DNA from: Pseudomonas migulae NBRC 103157
Lineage (GTDB): Bacteria; Pseudomonadota; Gammaproteobacteria; Pseudomonadales; Pseudomonadaceae
NCBI RefSeq assembly: GCF_002091715.1
Contig: NZ_BDAG01000026.1
Location: forward strand, 34,600-98,599
Reading direction: 5' to 3'
DNA: 64,000 bases
Positions 51,381 through 60,875 of this stretch are shown piece after piece. Within the stretch, counting starts at the first letter, position 1. Every line of letters begins with the position of its first letter. A program made the position numbers and the translations under genes. The notes below the pieces were generated by a model. It was not told the origin of the DNA, made no database searches, and saw only the letters and a program-made list of their open reading frames with translations.

Positions 51381-52145
51381 ATGAACGTAGAACCACACGA
51401 CATCGGCGTTTCTCAAGTGGCCGCAGCGATTGCGGAACCGGCCCGTACCAGAATCCTCTGCTCATTGATGGACGGCCACGCTCGCACCAGTACCGAGCTG
51501 GCGGCGATTGCCGAGGTCAGCGCTTCCACCGCCAGCGCGCACCTGGCCAAACTCAAGGAACTGGCGCTGTTGCGCCTGCATGTCCAGGGCCGCCATCGCT
51601 ATTACAGCCTGGCGGACAAGCGCGTAGCCCAGGCACTGGAAGCATTGATGGTGATCGGCCAGAACACGGCGCCGACCTTCAACTCGCGCACGCCAGACCG
51701 TCTGCAATTTGCCCGTACGTGCTATGACCATATGGCCGGCACACTGGCCGTGTTACTGCATGACCGGCTGCTGGAAAAAGGCTGGTTGCTGGAAACCGAC
51801 GAGCAGGCCTATCGGCTGAGCGACAGTGGCGAGCAGTTATTCGAAGGATTGGGGATCGAGGTCAAGGACCTGAACACGTTGCGCCGCCGCTTCGCCTGCC
51901 CCTGCCTGGACTGGAGCATGCGCCGGCCGCATCTGGGCGGTTCGTTGGGGGCGGCGTTGCTGCAAACGGCGATCAAGCGCCAATGGGTGACTCAAGACCT
52001 GGACAGCCGCGCGCTGGCGTTAACGGCAACGGGGCGAAAGGAACTCAGCAGCCGGTTTGCCGTTGAACTGCCGGTGCAGGTCACGACAGCACAGCCCGCG
52101 TCCACCGAGAGCAAGCGCCGCGCGATCGCCAGTTCTGCGCCTTAG
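51381..52145 (+). CDS. ArsR-family winged-helix regulator, long form
   Basis: 254 residues. The N-terminal ArsR domain is VAAAIAEPARTRILCSLMDG, then SASTASAHLAKLKELALLRL; the C-terminal half (DHMAGTLAVLLHDRLLEKGW, VKDLNTLRRRFACPCLDWSM) is a second helical domain seen in the longer, non-metal members. It lacks an obvious CxC metal motif. Likely regulates the divergent P450 gene. Its stop overlaps the LysE stop by four bases. Confidence 0.85.
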   Translation: MNVEPHDIGVSQVAAAIAEPARTRILCSLMDGHARTSTELAAIAEVSASTASAHLAKLKELALLRLHVQGRHRYYSLADKRVAQALEALMVIGQNTAPTFNSRTPDRLQFARTCYDHMAGTLAVLLHDRLLEKGWLLETDEQAYRLSDSGEQLFEGLGIEVKDLNTLRRRFACPCLDWSMRRPHLGGSLGAALLQTAIKRQWVTQDLDSRALALTATGRKELSSRFAVELPVQVTTAQPASTESKRRAIASSAP

Positions 52146-52750
52146 CGACTGGCCGAGGCCATCAGCACACCGAAACCGGCGAAGGTCACGCCCGAGACTT
52201 TCGCCGCCAGCCAGGAACCTTTCGGGCTCGATAACCAGCCTTTGGCGGCATTGGCGAGCAAGGCATAGCTGCCATGCACCAGGACAACCAGTACGGCATA
52301 GGAGGCAACGAGCTTGAAGAACTGGGTGGAGAATTGCGCCGAGGTGTCGATGAATTGCGGGAACACCGCCAGAAAGAAAAACACAGCTTTGGGGTTCAAG
52401 AACTGGATGGAAGCCGCTTCAAGGAAGCGATAGCCCGGACTTGAGGGGCGCGTTTCAAGCAGCGTGCTGAAACGATCCGAGCGCCAGTTTTTGTAACCCA
52501 GGTACAACAAATAGGCGGCCCCTGCGTATTTCAATGCGGTAAAGGCGTTGGCGGAGGTGCTGAGGATCAGGCCGACACTGGTGGCGCTGATGGTGGCGAC
52601 GACAAACGCCCCCGACGCGATCCCCAGAATGCCCGGCACCGCCCCTGTCCATCCGTGGCGCACCGCGTTGGAAAGGGTCAGCACCACGCCAGGCCCCGGG
52701 CTCAAAATGGCCAGGGCAGCAAACAGTAGAAAGAGTCCGTAGCTGTTCAT
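52142..52750 (-). CDS. LysE/RhtB-family amino-acid exporter
   Basis: 202 residues, six predicted helices. The hallmark N terminus is LFLLFAALAILSPGPGVVLT with NAVRHGWTGAVPGILGIASG after it, and later AAYLLYLGYKNW and FLNPKAVFFFLAVFPQF. RhtB-type carriers export homoserine, threonine or similar metabolites. Divergent LysR gene 94 bases away is the probable regulator. Confidence 0.88.
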   Translation of the reverse strand: MNSYGLFLLFAALAILSPGPGVVLTLSNAVRHGWTGAVPGILGIASGAFVVATISATSVGLILSTSANAFTALKYAGAAYLLYLGYKNWRSDRFSTLLETRPSSPGYRFLEAASIQFLNPKAVFFFLAVFPQFIDTSAQFSTQFFKLVASYAVLVVLVHGSYALLANAAKGWLSSPKGSWLAAKVSGVTFAGFGVLMASASR

Positions 52751-52844
52751 GTCTTGCTCCGTCAGGTGGTGCTGGCAGATTGGCGCGACGACGTGGGCGT
52801 GACAAACACTTTAAATGCAGCGCATAGGTGACTAAATTAGACGC

Positions 52845-53783
52845 ATGACTAATCAACTACCGCCGCTTAATGCTGTTCGCGCCTTCGCCGTTGCGGCTCG
52901 TCATCAGAGTTTCAGCCTGGCGGCCGAGGAGCTGCATGTCAGTCACAGTGCCGTCAGCCGACATGTCAAATTGCTTGAGGAACACTTGGGGGTGCTGCTG
53001 TTCGAACGGCGTGTCCGTCAATCGGCGCTGACACCGGCCGGTCAGCGCTTTTATGAGCAAGTCAGTGCCGGGCTGGCGCAGATCGCCAACGCCGCCGCTG
53101 CGCTCAAGCAACATGCCTCACTGCCGACCGTAAAGATCAATGTCCGTCCCTCCTTTGCCATGCTCTGGCTGATGCCCAGGCTGGAGGATTTCATTGCGCA
53201 GCACCCGGACATCAAGCCGCAGGTGATTACCCAGACCCAGGCCCCGGATCATGCACGCGACGGGTTTGACATTGTCATACGCCGTGGTCGTGACGATTGG
53301 GCTCCGGCGATTGAGGCGCGAGCCCTCTTCGAAGACGAACTGATGCTGGTCGCGGCACCGTCGCTAATCCAGCGCCTGGCCCTTGAAGACCTCACGTCCC
53401 TGGGCCGGCACACGTTACTGACCGCTAAGGCGCGTCGCGAAGACTGGCACAATTGGGCCCTGCACTTTGGTCAAAACCAGTCAGCCACTCAGGTCACCCG
53501 GCAGTTTGATCACATGCACCTGGTGCTTGAGGCCGCCGTGGATGGACAGGGCATTGCCTTGTGCCCGACCTCTTTGCTGGGCACCCACCTTTCGAGCGGT
53601 CGCCTGATTTGCCCGTTGCCCGAGTTGCGAATGCCATTGCCGCGTTATTTCTACGGTGTTGTGCCGGATGTGACGGCGCAGACACGGGTATTTGTTGAAT
53701 GGTTGTTTGCCCGGCTTGAAAAGGATGCCGGTCAGGTAGGAGGTGGATCGCAAGGTGATTCGCCTGCAAATGTCCGGTGCTGA
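52845..53783 (+). CDS. LysR-family regulator, GcvA type
   Basis: 312 residues. LPPLNAVRAFAVAARHQSFS and LAAEELHVSHSAVSRHVKLL are typical of the GcvA/AmpR-like group; the sensor domain follows from about 95. It lies opposite the LysE exporter gene, which it probably controls. The stop is followed by a strong terminator. Confidence 0.87.
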   Translation: MTNQLPPLNAVRAFAVAARHQSFSLAAEELHVSHSAVSRHVKLLEEHLGVLLFERRVRQSALTPAGQRFYEQVSAGLAQIANAAAALKQHASLPTVKINVRPSFAMLWLMPRLEDFIAQHPDIKPQVITQTQAPDHARDGFDIVIRRGRDDWAPAIEARALFEDELMLVAAPSLIQRLALEDLTSLGRHTLLTAKARREDWHNWALHFGQNQSATQVTRQFDHMHLVLEAAVDGQGIALCPTSLLGTHLSSGRLICPLPELRMPLPRYFYGVVPDVTAQTRVFVEWLFARLEKDAGQVGGGSQGDSPANVRC

Positions 53784-53799
53784 AAAACGACCGGCCAAC

Positions 53800-53840
53800 A
53801 AAAAGCCCACCCGACGCATTCGCGAGGGGTGGGCTTTTTT
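53800..53840. terminator. Bidirectional terminator
   Basis: AAAAAGCCCACCC and GGGTGGGCTTTTTT arms with a loop GACGCATTCGCGAG, between converging LysR and ilvE genes. Confidence 0.88.
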
Positions 53841-53858
53841 AGTGCCTGAAGCGCTGGA

Positions 53859-54878
53859 TCAAACCTTGACGATCCAGCCTGCTGGCGCTTCGATCTCGCC
53901 AGTCTGTACGCCCGTCAGCTCTTTGTAGAGCTTCTGGGTAACCGGGCCGACTTCGGTTTCGCTGTGGAACACATGCAGGTGGTCGTTGTAGCTGATGCCG
54001 CCGATCGGGGTGATCACGGCAGCCGTGCCGCAAGCGCCGGCTTCCTTGAAATCGGACAGCTTGTCGATGAACACGTCACCTTCAACCACTTCCAGGCCCA
54101 GACGCGTCTTGGCCAGTTCGATCAACGACAGACGGGTGATGCCCGGCAGTACCGACGGCGAGTTCGGGGTCACGAACTTGTTGTCGTGGGTGATCCCGAA
54201 GAAGTTGGCCGAGCCGACTTCCTCGATTTTGGTGTGGGTCATCGGGTCCAGGTAGATGCAGTCGGCGAAATGCGCTTTCTTGGCCTGGGAGCCGGGCATC
54301 AGGCTGGCGGCGTAGTTGCCACCGACCTTGGCCGCGCCGGTGCCTTGTGGGGCGGCACGGTCGTAGCTGGAGATCAGGAAGTTGTGCGGGGTCAGGCCAC
54401 CCTTGAAGTAAGCGCCGACCGGAATGCAGAAGATCGAGAAGATGAATTCCGGTGCGGTACGCACGCCGATGTTGTCACCCACGCCGATCACGAACGGGCG
54501 CAGGTACAGCGCGCCGCCGGTGCCGTACGGCGGGATGAAACGCTCGTTGGCACGGACCACGTCCTTGCAGGCTTCGATGAACTGCTCGGTGGACACCTGT
54601 GGCATCAGCAGGCGTGCGCAGCTGCGTTGCATGCGTGCAGCGTTCTGGTCCGGGCGGAACAGGTTGATCGAGCCGTCCTTGCAACGATAGGCCTTCAGGC
54701 CTTCGAAGCACTGCTGGCCATAGTGAAGGGCTGTGGAGCCTTCGCTGATGTGCAGCACATTGTCTTCGGTCAGGGTGCCTTTGTCCCACTCGCCATTACG
54801 CCAGTGCGACAGATAGCGCTTGTCTGTCTTGATGTAATCAAAACCCAGCTTGTCCCAATTGATGCTTTCGTTACCCAT
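53859..54878 (-). CDS. ilvE: Branched-chain amino acid aminotransferase
   Basis: 339 residues, class IV PLP aminotransferase of the longer ilvE type (RNGEWDKGTL near the start, then LHYGQQCFEGLKAYRCKDGS). The PLP region is VGGNYAASLMPGSQAKKAHF and the end is THDNKFVTPNSPSVLPGITR. It interconverts Val, Leu and Ile and their keto acids. ATG 54878 follows AGAGGGTGTC. It lies near the bkd operon on the same strand, separated by a REP element, so the two are functionally linked. Confidence 0.92.
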   Translation of the reverse strand: MGNESINWDKLGFDYIKTDKRYLSHWRNGEWDKGTLTEDNVLHISEGSTALHYGQQCFEGLKAYRCKDGSINLFRPDQNAARMQRSCARLLMPQVSTEQFIEACKDVVRANERFIPPYGTGGALYLRPFVIGVGDNIGVRTAPEFIFSIFCIPVGAYFKGGLTPHNFLISSYDRAAPQGTGAAKVGGNYAASLMPGSQAKKAHFADCIYLDPMTHTKIEEVGSANFFGITHDNKFVTPNSPSVLPGITRLSLIELAKTRLGLEVVEGDVFIDKLSDFKEAGACGTAAVITPIGGISYNDHLHVFHSETEVGPVTQKLYKELTGVQTGEIEAPAGWIVKV

Positions 54879-55022
54879 GACACCCTCTATCACTTAACAA
54901 CCGCCGAAACGGTTCAAGGCTTCTGACGTTTTTTGGATGGGGACAACAATACTTCATTCCGGGCCCATTTCGCAGCCCGGACTATCGGGTGATTGGCATA
55001 TAAATGCTGTCGCCCTTGAGAA

Positions 55023-55115
55023 TTCGCGAGCAAGCCGGCTCCCACATTCGATCTCTGTTTGCCCTGGAGCCTGCAAACACCGCAGATCCAGTGTGGGAGC
55101 GGGCTTGCTCGCGAA
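55023..55115. repeat. REP-type inverted repeat
   Basis: TTCGCGAGCAAGCCGGCTCCCAC paired with GTGGGAGCGGGCTTGCTCGCGAA, about 45 bases apart, between lpdV stop and ilvE start. Confidence 0.88.
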
Positions 55116-55148
55116 GGGGCCGCCACTATCGCCATCAATCTCCCGGAA

Positions 55149-56531
55149 TCACATATGCAGTGCATGCCCCAAAGCACGCAAAGCCGCTTCCTGAACCGCT
55201 TCACCGAGCGTCGGATGGGCATGGATGGTGCCGGCAATGTCTTCCAGCCGCGCACCCATTTCCAGGCTCTGGCCAAACGCGGTCGACAACTCCGAAACAC
55301 CTACACCGACCGCCTGCCAACCGACAATCACATGATTGTCCCGGCGAGCGACGACCCGCACGAAGCCGCTTTTCGATTCCAGCGTCATCGCCCGGCCATT
55401 GGCGGCGAACGGGAAGCTCGAAACGATGCAGTCCAGACCCGCCGCCTTGACGTCGTCCGGGGTCTTGCCGACCACTACCAGTTCCGGGTCGGTGAAGCAC
55501 ACGGCCGCGATAGCGGTAGGGTTGAATTCGCGGGTTTTACCGCTGATCAACTCGGCGACCATCTCGCCCTGAGCCATGGCCCGGTGCGCAAGCATCGGTT
55601 CGCCGCTCAGGTCGCCGATGGCGTAGACGTGGCGCATGCTGGTCTGGCAACGGTTGTCGATCTTGATCGCCGAGCCGTTCATGTCCAGATTCAGTGCTTC
55701 GAGATTCCAGCCCTGAGTGTTCGGTTTACGGCCCACAGCCACCAGAACCTGATCGGTTTCCAGGTTAAGGGCGTCGCCGTTCGGGTCGATAATCTGCAAT
55801 GTATTGCTATTAGAATCAAAGCCTTGGACGCTATGCTTCAAGTAAAGCTTCACGCCGAGTTTTTTCAATTCATCGTGAACAGGCTGGGTCAGTTCGGCGT
55901 CGTAGGCTGGCAGGATTCGATCCTGCGCCTCGACCACGCTGACGTCGGCACCGAGCTTGCGATAGGCAATCCCCAGCTCCAGACCGATGTAGCCGCCACC
56001 GACCACGACCAGCCGTTTCGGCACCGACGTCGGCGCCAGGGCTTCGGTAGAGGAGATGATCGGCCCGCCAATCGGCAGCATCGGCAGGTTCACGCTTTTC
56101 GAACCGGTGGCCAGCACCAGGTGTTCGCATTGAATGCGCGTGTCGCCAACTTCTACGGTTTTACCGTCAATGACTGTCGCAAATCCTTGAATAACCTGAA
56201 CTTTGTTTTTCTTCAGCAGCGCCGCAACACCCGTGGTCAGGCGATCGACGATGCCGTCCTTCCACTCGACGCTTTTGCTGATATCGAGGGTCGGCGCCGA
56301 GACGCTGATGCCCAACGCAGAATGTTTGCTGTGGTGTTGCGTCTGGTGGAACTGCTCGGCAACGTGGATCAACGCTTTCGACGGAATGCAGCCGATGTTC
56401 AGGCACGTTCCGCCCAGCGATTCGCCTTCCACCAGAATGGTCGAGATGCCCAACTGACCGGCACGAATCGCCGTCACATAACCGCCAGGACCGCCGCCGA
56501 TGATCAGCAGCGTGGTGTTCAAAATCTGCAT
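55149..56531 (-). CDS. lpdV: Dihydrolipoyl dehydrogenase of the branched-chain complex
   Basis: 460 residues. FAD-binding GGGPGGYVTAIRAGQLG, redox disulfide in GTCLNIGCIPSKALIH (C-x4-C), NAD domain VVVGGGYIGLELGIAY and the terminal His-Glu of IHAHPTLGEAVQEAA. Reoxidises dihydrolipoyl E2 of the Bkd complex. The start is three bases after the bkdB stop, last gene of the operon. P. putida lpdV (Lpd-Val) has the same position. Confidence 0.94.
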   Translation of the reverse strand: MQILNTTLLIIGGGPGGYVTAIRAGQLGISTILVEGESLGGTCLNIGCIPSKALIHVAEQFHQTQHHSKHSALGISVSAPTLDISKSVEWKDGIVDRLTTGVAALLKKNKVQVIQGFATVIDGKTVEVGDTRIQCEHLVLATGSKSVNLPMLPIGGPIISSTEALAPTSVPKRLVVVGGGYIGLELGIAYRKLGADVSVVEAQDRILPAYDAELTQPVHDELKKLGVKLYLKHSVQGFDSNSNTLQIIDPNGDALNLETDQVLVAVGRKPNTQGWNLEALNLDMNGSAIKIDNRCQTSMRHVYAIGDLSGEPMLAHRAMAQGEMVAELISGKTREFNPTAIAAVCFTDPELVVVGKTPDDVKAAGLDCIVSSFPFAANGRAMTLESKSGFVRVVARRDNHVIVGWQAVGVGVSELSTAFGQSLEMGARLEDIAGTIHAHPTLGEAVQEAALRALGHALHM

Positions 56532-56534
56532 GCC

Positions 56535-57806
56535 TTACTCCACAAACAAGGTAGCGGGTTGTTCGAGCAAGCCACGAACGGCCTGGATGAATTGCGCCGC
56601 GTCCATGCCATCGACCACGCGGTGATCGAAGGAGCTGGAGAGGTTCATCATCTTGCGAATCACGATCTGGCCTTTGACCACCATCGGGCGTTCGACGATT
56701 TTGTTGACGCCGACGATCGCCACTTCAGGCAGGTTCAGCACCGGGGTGCTGACGATTCCGCCCAATGCGCCGAGGCTGGTCAGGGTGATGCTCGAGCCGG
56801 ACAACTCATCGCGGCTGGCCTTGCCGTTACGCGCGGCGTTGGCCAAACGGGAGATTTCGGCGGCGTTGTCCCACAGACTGCGGGCTTCGGCGTGGCGCAC
56901 TACCGGCACCATCAAACCGATGTCGGCTTGAGTGGCGATGCCCACATGCACCGCGCCAAGGCGGGTGATGACCTGGGCTTCGTCGTCGTAACGGGCGTTG
57001 ATCTGCGGGAAGTCACGCAGGGCGACGACCAGGGCACGGACCAAAAATGGCAACAGGGTCAGCTTGCCACGGGTCGCGCCGTGTTTTTCGTTCAGGTGCG
57101 CACGCAGTTCTTCCACGGCCGTGACGTCGATTTCCTCGACATAACTGAAGTGGGCGGCACGCTGAGTGGCGTCTTGCATACGCTGGGCTATCTTGCGACG
57201 CATGCCGATGACCGGGATTTGTTCTTCATCATTACGCTGAGCGTATGCGGCGGTGGCGGTCGATGCATTCGACTGACCTTGCGCCAGATAGGCGTCGAGG
57301 TCTTCGTGCAGCACGCGACCGGCAGGGCCGGTGCCACGCACCAGACGCAACTGGATGCCGAGATCAAGTGCATGTTTGCGCACGGCCGGGGACGCCAACG
57401 GGCGTTCATCGGCTTCGCGAGCCACCATCGGGCCTTGGCATACGGCTGCTCGTGGCGCCGCAGCAGGGGCTGGTTTGCTTTCCACAATGGCTTCGACTTT
57501 CGGCGACGGTGATTCTTTCACAGCGGCAACCGCAGGCTGAGCCGACTCTTTAACGTTGCCCGCGCCTTCGACTTCGATGCTGATCAGGATGCTGCCGACC
57601 GCCATGACTTCGCCGGGCACGCCGCCCAGCGCAATGACCTTGCCATGCACTGGCGAAGGGATGTCGACCATCGCCTTGTCGGTCATCACATCGGCCAGCA
57701 CCTGATCCTCGACGACCATGTCGCCGACCTTGACGTGCCACGCCGACAGTTCAACTTCTGCAATGCCTTCACCGATGTCCGGCATTTTAATAACGTGCGT
57801 GCCCAT
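56535..57806 (-). CDS. bkdB: Branched-chain keto acid dehydrogenase E2, dihydrolipoyl transacylase
   Basis: 423 residues. The lipoyl domain has Lys44 in VMTDKAMVDIP. A peripheral-subunit-binding domain lies at about 135-175 (LASPAVRKHALDLGIQLRLV). The catalytic domain follows, with SFDHRVVDGMDAAQF. Linkers are rich in Ala/Pro/Glu. It transfers the branched acyl group to CoA. Start codon is adjacent to the bkdA2 stop (zero-base gap), so co-translated. Confidence 0.95.
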   Translation of the reverse strand: MGTHVIKMPDIGEGIAEVELSAWHVKVGDMVVEDQVLADVMTDKAMVDIPSPVHGKVIALGGVPGEVMAVGSILISIEVEGAGNVKESAQPAVAAVKESPSPKVEAIVESKPAPAAAPRAAVCQGPMVAREADERPLASPAVRKHALDLGIQLRLVRGTGPAGRVLHEDLDAYLAQGQSNASTATAAYAQRNDEEQIPVIGMRRKIAQRMQDATQRAAHFSYVEEIDVTAVEELRAHLNEKHGATRGKLTLLPFLVRALVVALRDFPQINARYDDEAQVITRLGAVHVGIATQADIGLMVPVVRHAEARSLWDNAAEISRLANAARNGKASRDELSGSSITLTSLGALGGIVSTPVLNLPEVAIVGVNKIVERPMVVKGQIVIRKMMNLSSSFDHRVVDGMDAAQFIQAVRGLLEQPATLFVE

Positions 57807-58865
57807 TCAGACCTCCATAACCCGTTTCAAAGCCGCGCCCACACGGGTCGGACCAGGGAAATACGCCCACTCTTGCGCGTGCGGGTAGGGTGTGTCCCAA
57901 CCGGTGACGCGTTCGATCGGCGCTTCCAGGTGGTGGAAGCAGTGCTCTTGCACCAGGGCGACCAGTTCGGCGCCAAAACCGCAAGTGCGAGTCGCTTCGT
58001 GAACGACCACGCAACGGCCGGTTTTCTTCACCGACTTGACGATGGTGTCCAGGTCCAGTGGCCACAGGCTGCGCAGGTCGATGACTTCAGCGTCGATCCC
58101 GGTTTCTTCCGCCGCGACTTGCGACACATAAACGGTGGTGCCGTAGGTCAGGATGGTCACGTCCTTGCCGGGACGGGTGATGGCGGCGACGTCCAGCGGC
58201 ACGGTGTAGTAACCGTCCGGCACTTGCGCAGCCGGGTGTTTCGACCATGGGGTGACCGGGCGTTCGTGGTGACCATCGAACGGACCGTTGTACAGGCGTT
58301 TCGGCTCGAGGAAGATCACCGGGTCATCGTTTTCGATGGAGGCGATCAGCAAGCCTTTGGCGTCGTACGGGTTGGACGGCATGACCGTGCGCAAGCCGCA
58401 GACCTGGGTGAACATCGCCTCGATGCTCTGGCTGTGAGTCTGCCCACCGTAGATGCCGCCGCCGCAAGGCATGCGCAGGGTCATCGGTGCGGTGAACTCG
58501 CCGGCCGAGCGATAACGCAGGCGGGCGGCTTCGGAAATGATCTGGTCCGACGCCGGGTAGACGTAATCGGCGAACTGGATCTCGGCCACCGGGCGCAAAC
58601 CGTAAGCGCCCATGCCCACGGCAACACCAACGATGCCGCTTTCGGAGATCGGCGCGTCGAATACGCGGGACGTGCCGTACTTGTTCTGCAGGCCTTCGGT
58701 GCAGCGGAACACACCACCGAAATAGCCCACGTCCTGGCCGAACACCACGACGTTGTCGTCACGCTCAAGCATCACATCCATGGCCGAGCGCAGGGCCTGG
58801 ATCATGGTCATGGTGGTCGTGGTCATGGCGGTTTCCGGTTGAATATTGTTGTTGTGATCGTTCAT
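57807..58865 (-). CDS. bkdA2: 2-oxoisovalerate dehydrogenase E1 beta subunit
   Basis: 352 residues of the transketolase-like beta subunit: MTMIQALRSAMDVMLERDDN, VVVFGQDVGYFGGVFRCTEG, GSPHGGIYG-like CGGGIYGGQTHSQSIEAMFT and RVTGWDTPYPHAQEWAYFPG. It forms the thiamine-diphosphate enzyme with BkdA1. Gap to bkdA1 of one base. Confidence 0.95.
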   Translation of the reverse strand: MNDHNNNIQPETAMTTTTMTMIQALRSAMDVMLERDDNVVVFGQDVGYFGGVFRCTEGLQNKYGTSRVFDAPISESGIVGVAVGMGAYGLRPVAEIQFADYVYPASDQIISEAARLRYRSAGEFTAPMTLRMPCGGGIYGGQTHSQSIEAMFTQVCGLRTVMPSNPYDAKGLLIASIENDDPVIFLEPKRLYNGPFDGHHERPVTPWSKHPAAQVPDGYYTVPLDVAAITRPGKDVTILTYGTTVYVSQVAAEETGIDAEVIDLRSLWPLDLDTIVKSVKKTGRCVVVHEATRTCGFGAELVALVQEHCFHHLEAPIERVTGWDTPYPHAQEWAYFPGPTRVGAALKRVMEV

Positions 58866-58866
58866 G

Positions 58867-60102
58867 TCAGATCCCCAACTCTTGACGCTGGCGCTTCAAG
58901 TGCTCCGGCATCTCTTTATAAACGTCTTCGAACATGGTCGCGGCGCTCGGAATCTGGCCGCCGGCGAGGGTGCCGTACTGCTCGGCTTCTTTTTGCGCGG
59001 CGATGACTTCAGCTTCCAGTTCGGCGCTGACGGCGACGTGTTCCTCTTCGGACCAGTGGCCGATTTTCACCAGGTGCTGCTTCAGGCGCGCAATCGGATC
59101 GCCCAACGGGAAGTGGCTCCAGTCGTCGGCAGGACGGTATTTGGACGGATCATCGGATGTCGAGTGCGGGCCGGCGCGGTAGGTGACCCATTCGATCATG
59201 GTCGGGCCAAGGTTGCGGCGGGCGCGCTCGGCGGCCCAGGCGGAAGCGGCGTAGACCGCATAGAAATCGTTACCGTCGACGCGCAGGGAGGCGATGCCGC
59301 AACCGACGCCACGACCGGCGAACGTAGTGGCTTCACCACCGGCAATCGCCTGGAAGGTGGAGATGGCCCATTGGTTGTTGACCACGTTGAGGATTACCGG
59401 AGCGCGGTACACGTGGGCGAAGGTCAGGGCGGTGTGGAAGTCCGACTCGGCAGTGGCGCCGTCGCCGATCCAGGCCGAGGCGATTTTGGTGTCGCCCTTG
59501 ATCGCCGAGGCCATGCCCCAGCCGACAGCCTGGACGAATTGGGTGGCGAGGTTACCGGAAATGGTGAAGAAACCGGCTTCCTTGACCGAGTACATGATGG
59601 GCAACTGACGGCCCTTGAGCGGATCGCGCTCGTTGGACAGCAACTGGCAGATCAGGTCCACCAGCGGCACTTCACGCGCCATCAGGATGCTTTGCTGGCG
59701 GTAGGTCGGAAAGCACATGTCGTCGATGTTCAACGCCAAGGCCTGGGCGCTGCCGATGGCTTCTTCGCCAAGGCTTTGCATGTAGAACGACATTTTTTTC
59801 TGACGCTGGGCGACCACCATGCGGTTGTCGTAGATCCGCGTCTTGAGCATGGCGCGCATGCCCTTACGCAGGATTTCTACCGGTACGCCTTCGGCCCAAG
59901 GACCCAGGGCATTGCCCTGATCGTCGAGCACACGAATCAAGCCGCTGGCCAGATCGGCCGTGTCGGCGGGTTCAACGTCGATTGGGGGTTTGCGCACCGT
60001 GCCGGCATCGGTCAGATGCAGGTAGGAGAAGTCGGTTTTACAGCCTGGACGGCCCGAGGGTTCAGGGACGTGCAGACGCAGCGGTTCGTACGCTTGGTTC
60101 AT
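58867..60102 (-). CDS. bkdA1: 2-oxoisovalerate dehydrogenase E1 alpha subunit
   Basis: 411 residues, close to the 410 of P. putida. The thiamine-diphosphate/Mg motif is in ASAWIGDGATAESDFHTALT to ILNVVNNQWAIS, with the serine-rich RAGPHSTSDDPSKYRPADDW loop after it. First gene of the bkdA1-bkdA2-bkdB-lpdV operon that oxidises the keto acids of Val, Leu and Ile. Divergent from bkdR (185 bases). Confidence 0.95.
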   Translation of the reverse strand: MNQAYEPLRLHVPEPSGRPGCKTDFSYLHLTDAGTVRKPPIDVEPADTADLASGLIRVLDDQGNALGPWAEGVPVEILRKGMRAMLKTRIYDNRMVVAQRQKKMSFYMQSLGEEAIGSAQALALNIDDMCFPTYRQQSILMAREVPLVDLICQLLSNERDPLKGRQLPIMYSVKEAGFFTISGNLATQFVQAVGWGMASAIKGDTKIASAWIGDGATAESDFHTALTFAHVYRAPVILNVVNNQWAISTFQAIAGGEATTFAGRGVGCGIASLRVDGNDFYAVYAASAWAAERARRNLGPTMIEWVTYRAGPHSTSDDPSKYRPADDWSHFPLGDPIARLKQHLVKIGHWSEEEHVAVSAELEAEVIAAQKEAEQYGTLAGGQIPSAATMFEDVYKEMPEHLKRQRQELGI

Positions 60103-60287
60103 GGCTTCTACGCTCGATCTTGTGAATTTCTTGTAGTGAGCTGACTGTCATTTCTCTGTGGAGAAAATCTTGTCCTACAACAATCATAGGCCCGGCCAAG
60201 AAGAATATTTCTCTCTGTTTCGTTGCGCTTGAGATCATTTGAGGATAAAAAATCTTCATAAACATAAAAAACAGGTGGTTTTGTCTC
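60103..60287. promoter_or_regulatory. bkdA1-bkdR divergent promoter region
   Basis: 185 bases, strongly AT-rich near the bkdR end (AAAAAATCTTCATAAACATAAA), as expected for Lrp-type binding and promoter sites. No specific operator motif is assigned. Confidence 0.5.
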
Positions 60288-60776
60288 ATGCGCAAACTGG
60301 ACCGTACCGATATCGGCATTTTGAACAGCCTTCAGGAGAACGCTCGCATCACCAATGCCGACCTTGCGCGCTCGGTGAACCTGTCGCCGACGCCGTGCTT
60401 CAACCGGGTCAAGGCGATGGAAGAATTGGGCCTGATTCGCGAGCAAGTGACGCTGCTGGATGCCGATCTGCTGGGGCTGCATGTGAACGTGTTCATTCAC
60501 GTCAGCCTGGAAAAACAGGTGGAGGAGGCGTTGCACCATTTCGAGGAAGCGATCTCGGATCGCCCTGAAGTGATGGAGTGCTACTTGATGGCGGGGGATC
60601 CGGATTATCTGATCCGGGTGCTGGTGCCGACCATTCAGTCGCTGGAGCGTTTCATGATGGACTTCCTGACCAAAGTCCCCGGCGTGGCCAACATCCGCTC
60701 AAGCTTTGCGCTCAAACAGGTGCGTTACAAAACGGCGTTGCCGTTGCCGGCGAATGGATTGACTCTGTCGAATTGA
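60288..60776 (+). CDS. bkdR: Lrp-family activator of the bkd operon
   Basis: 162 residues: AsnC/Lrp helix-turn-helix (DIGILNSLQENARITNADLA) and the RAM ligand-binding domain (HVNVFIHVSLEKQVEEALHH, MECYLMAGDPDYLIRVLVPT). In P. putida BkdR is the activator encoded divergently from bkdA1 and responds to branched-chain amino acids. Placement and sequence agree. ATG at 60288. Confidence 0.93.
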   Translation: MRKLDRTDIGILNSLQENARITNADLARSVNLSPTPCFNRVKAMEELGLIREQVTLLDADLLGLHVNVFIHVSLEKQVEEALHHFEEAISDRPEVMECYLMAGDPDYLIRVLVPTIQSLERFMMDFLTKVPGVANIRSSFALKQVRYKTALPLPANGLTLSN

Positions 60777-60805
60777 CCTGCCAACCCCTTCAACACCACA
60801 AAACC

Positions 60806-60871
60806 TGTAGGAGCCGGCTTGCTGGCGATGGCGTTTGTGAGATCGCTATCGCCAGCAAGCCGGCTCCTACA
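60806..60871. repeat. REP inverted-repeat element
   Basis: TGTAGGAGCCGGCTTGCTGG, spacer, CGCCAGCAAGCCGGCTCCTA. Between converging bkdR and metallo-hydrolase genes. Confidence 0.9.
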
Positions 60872-60875
60872 GGAG

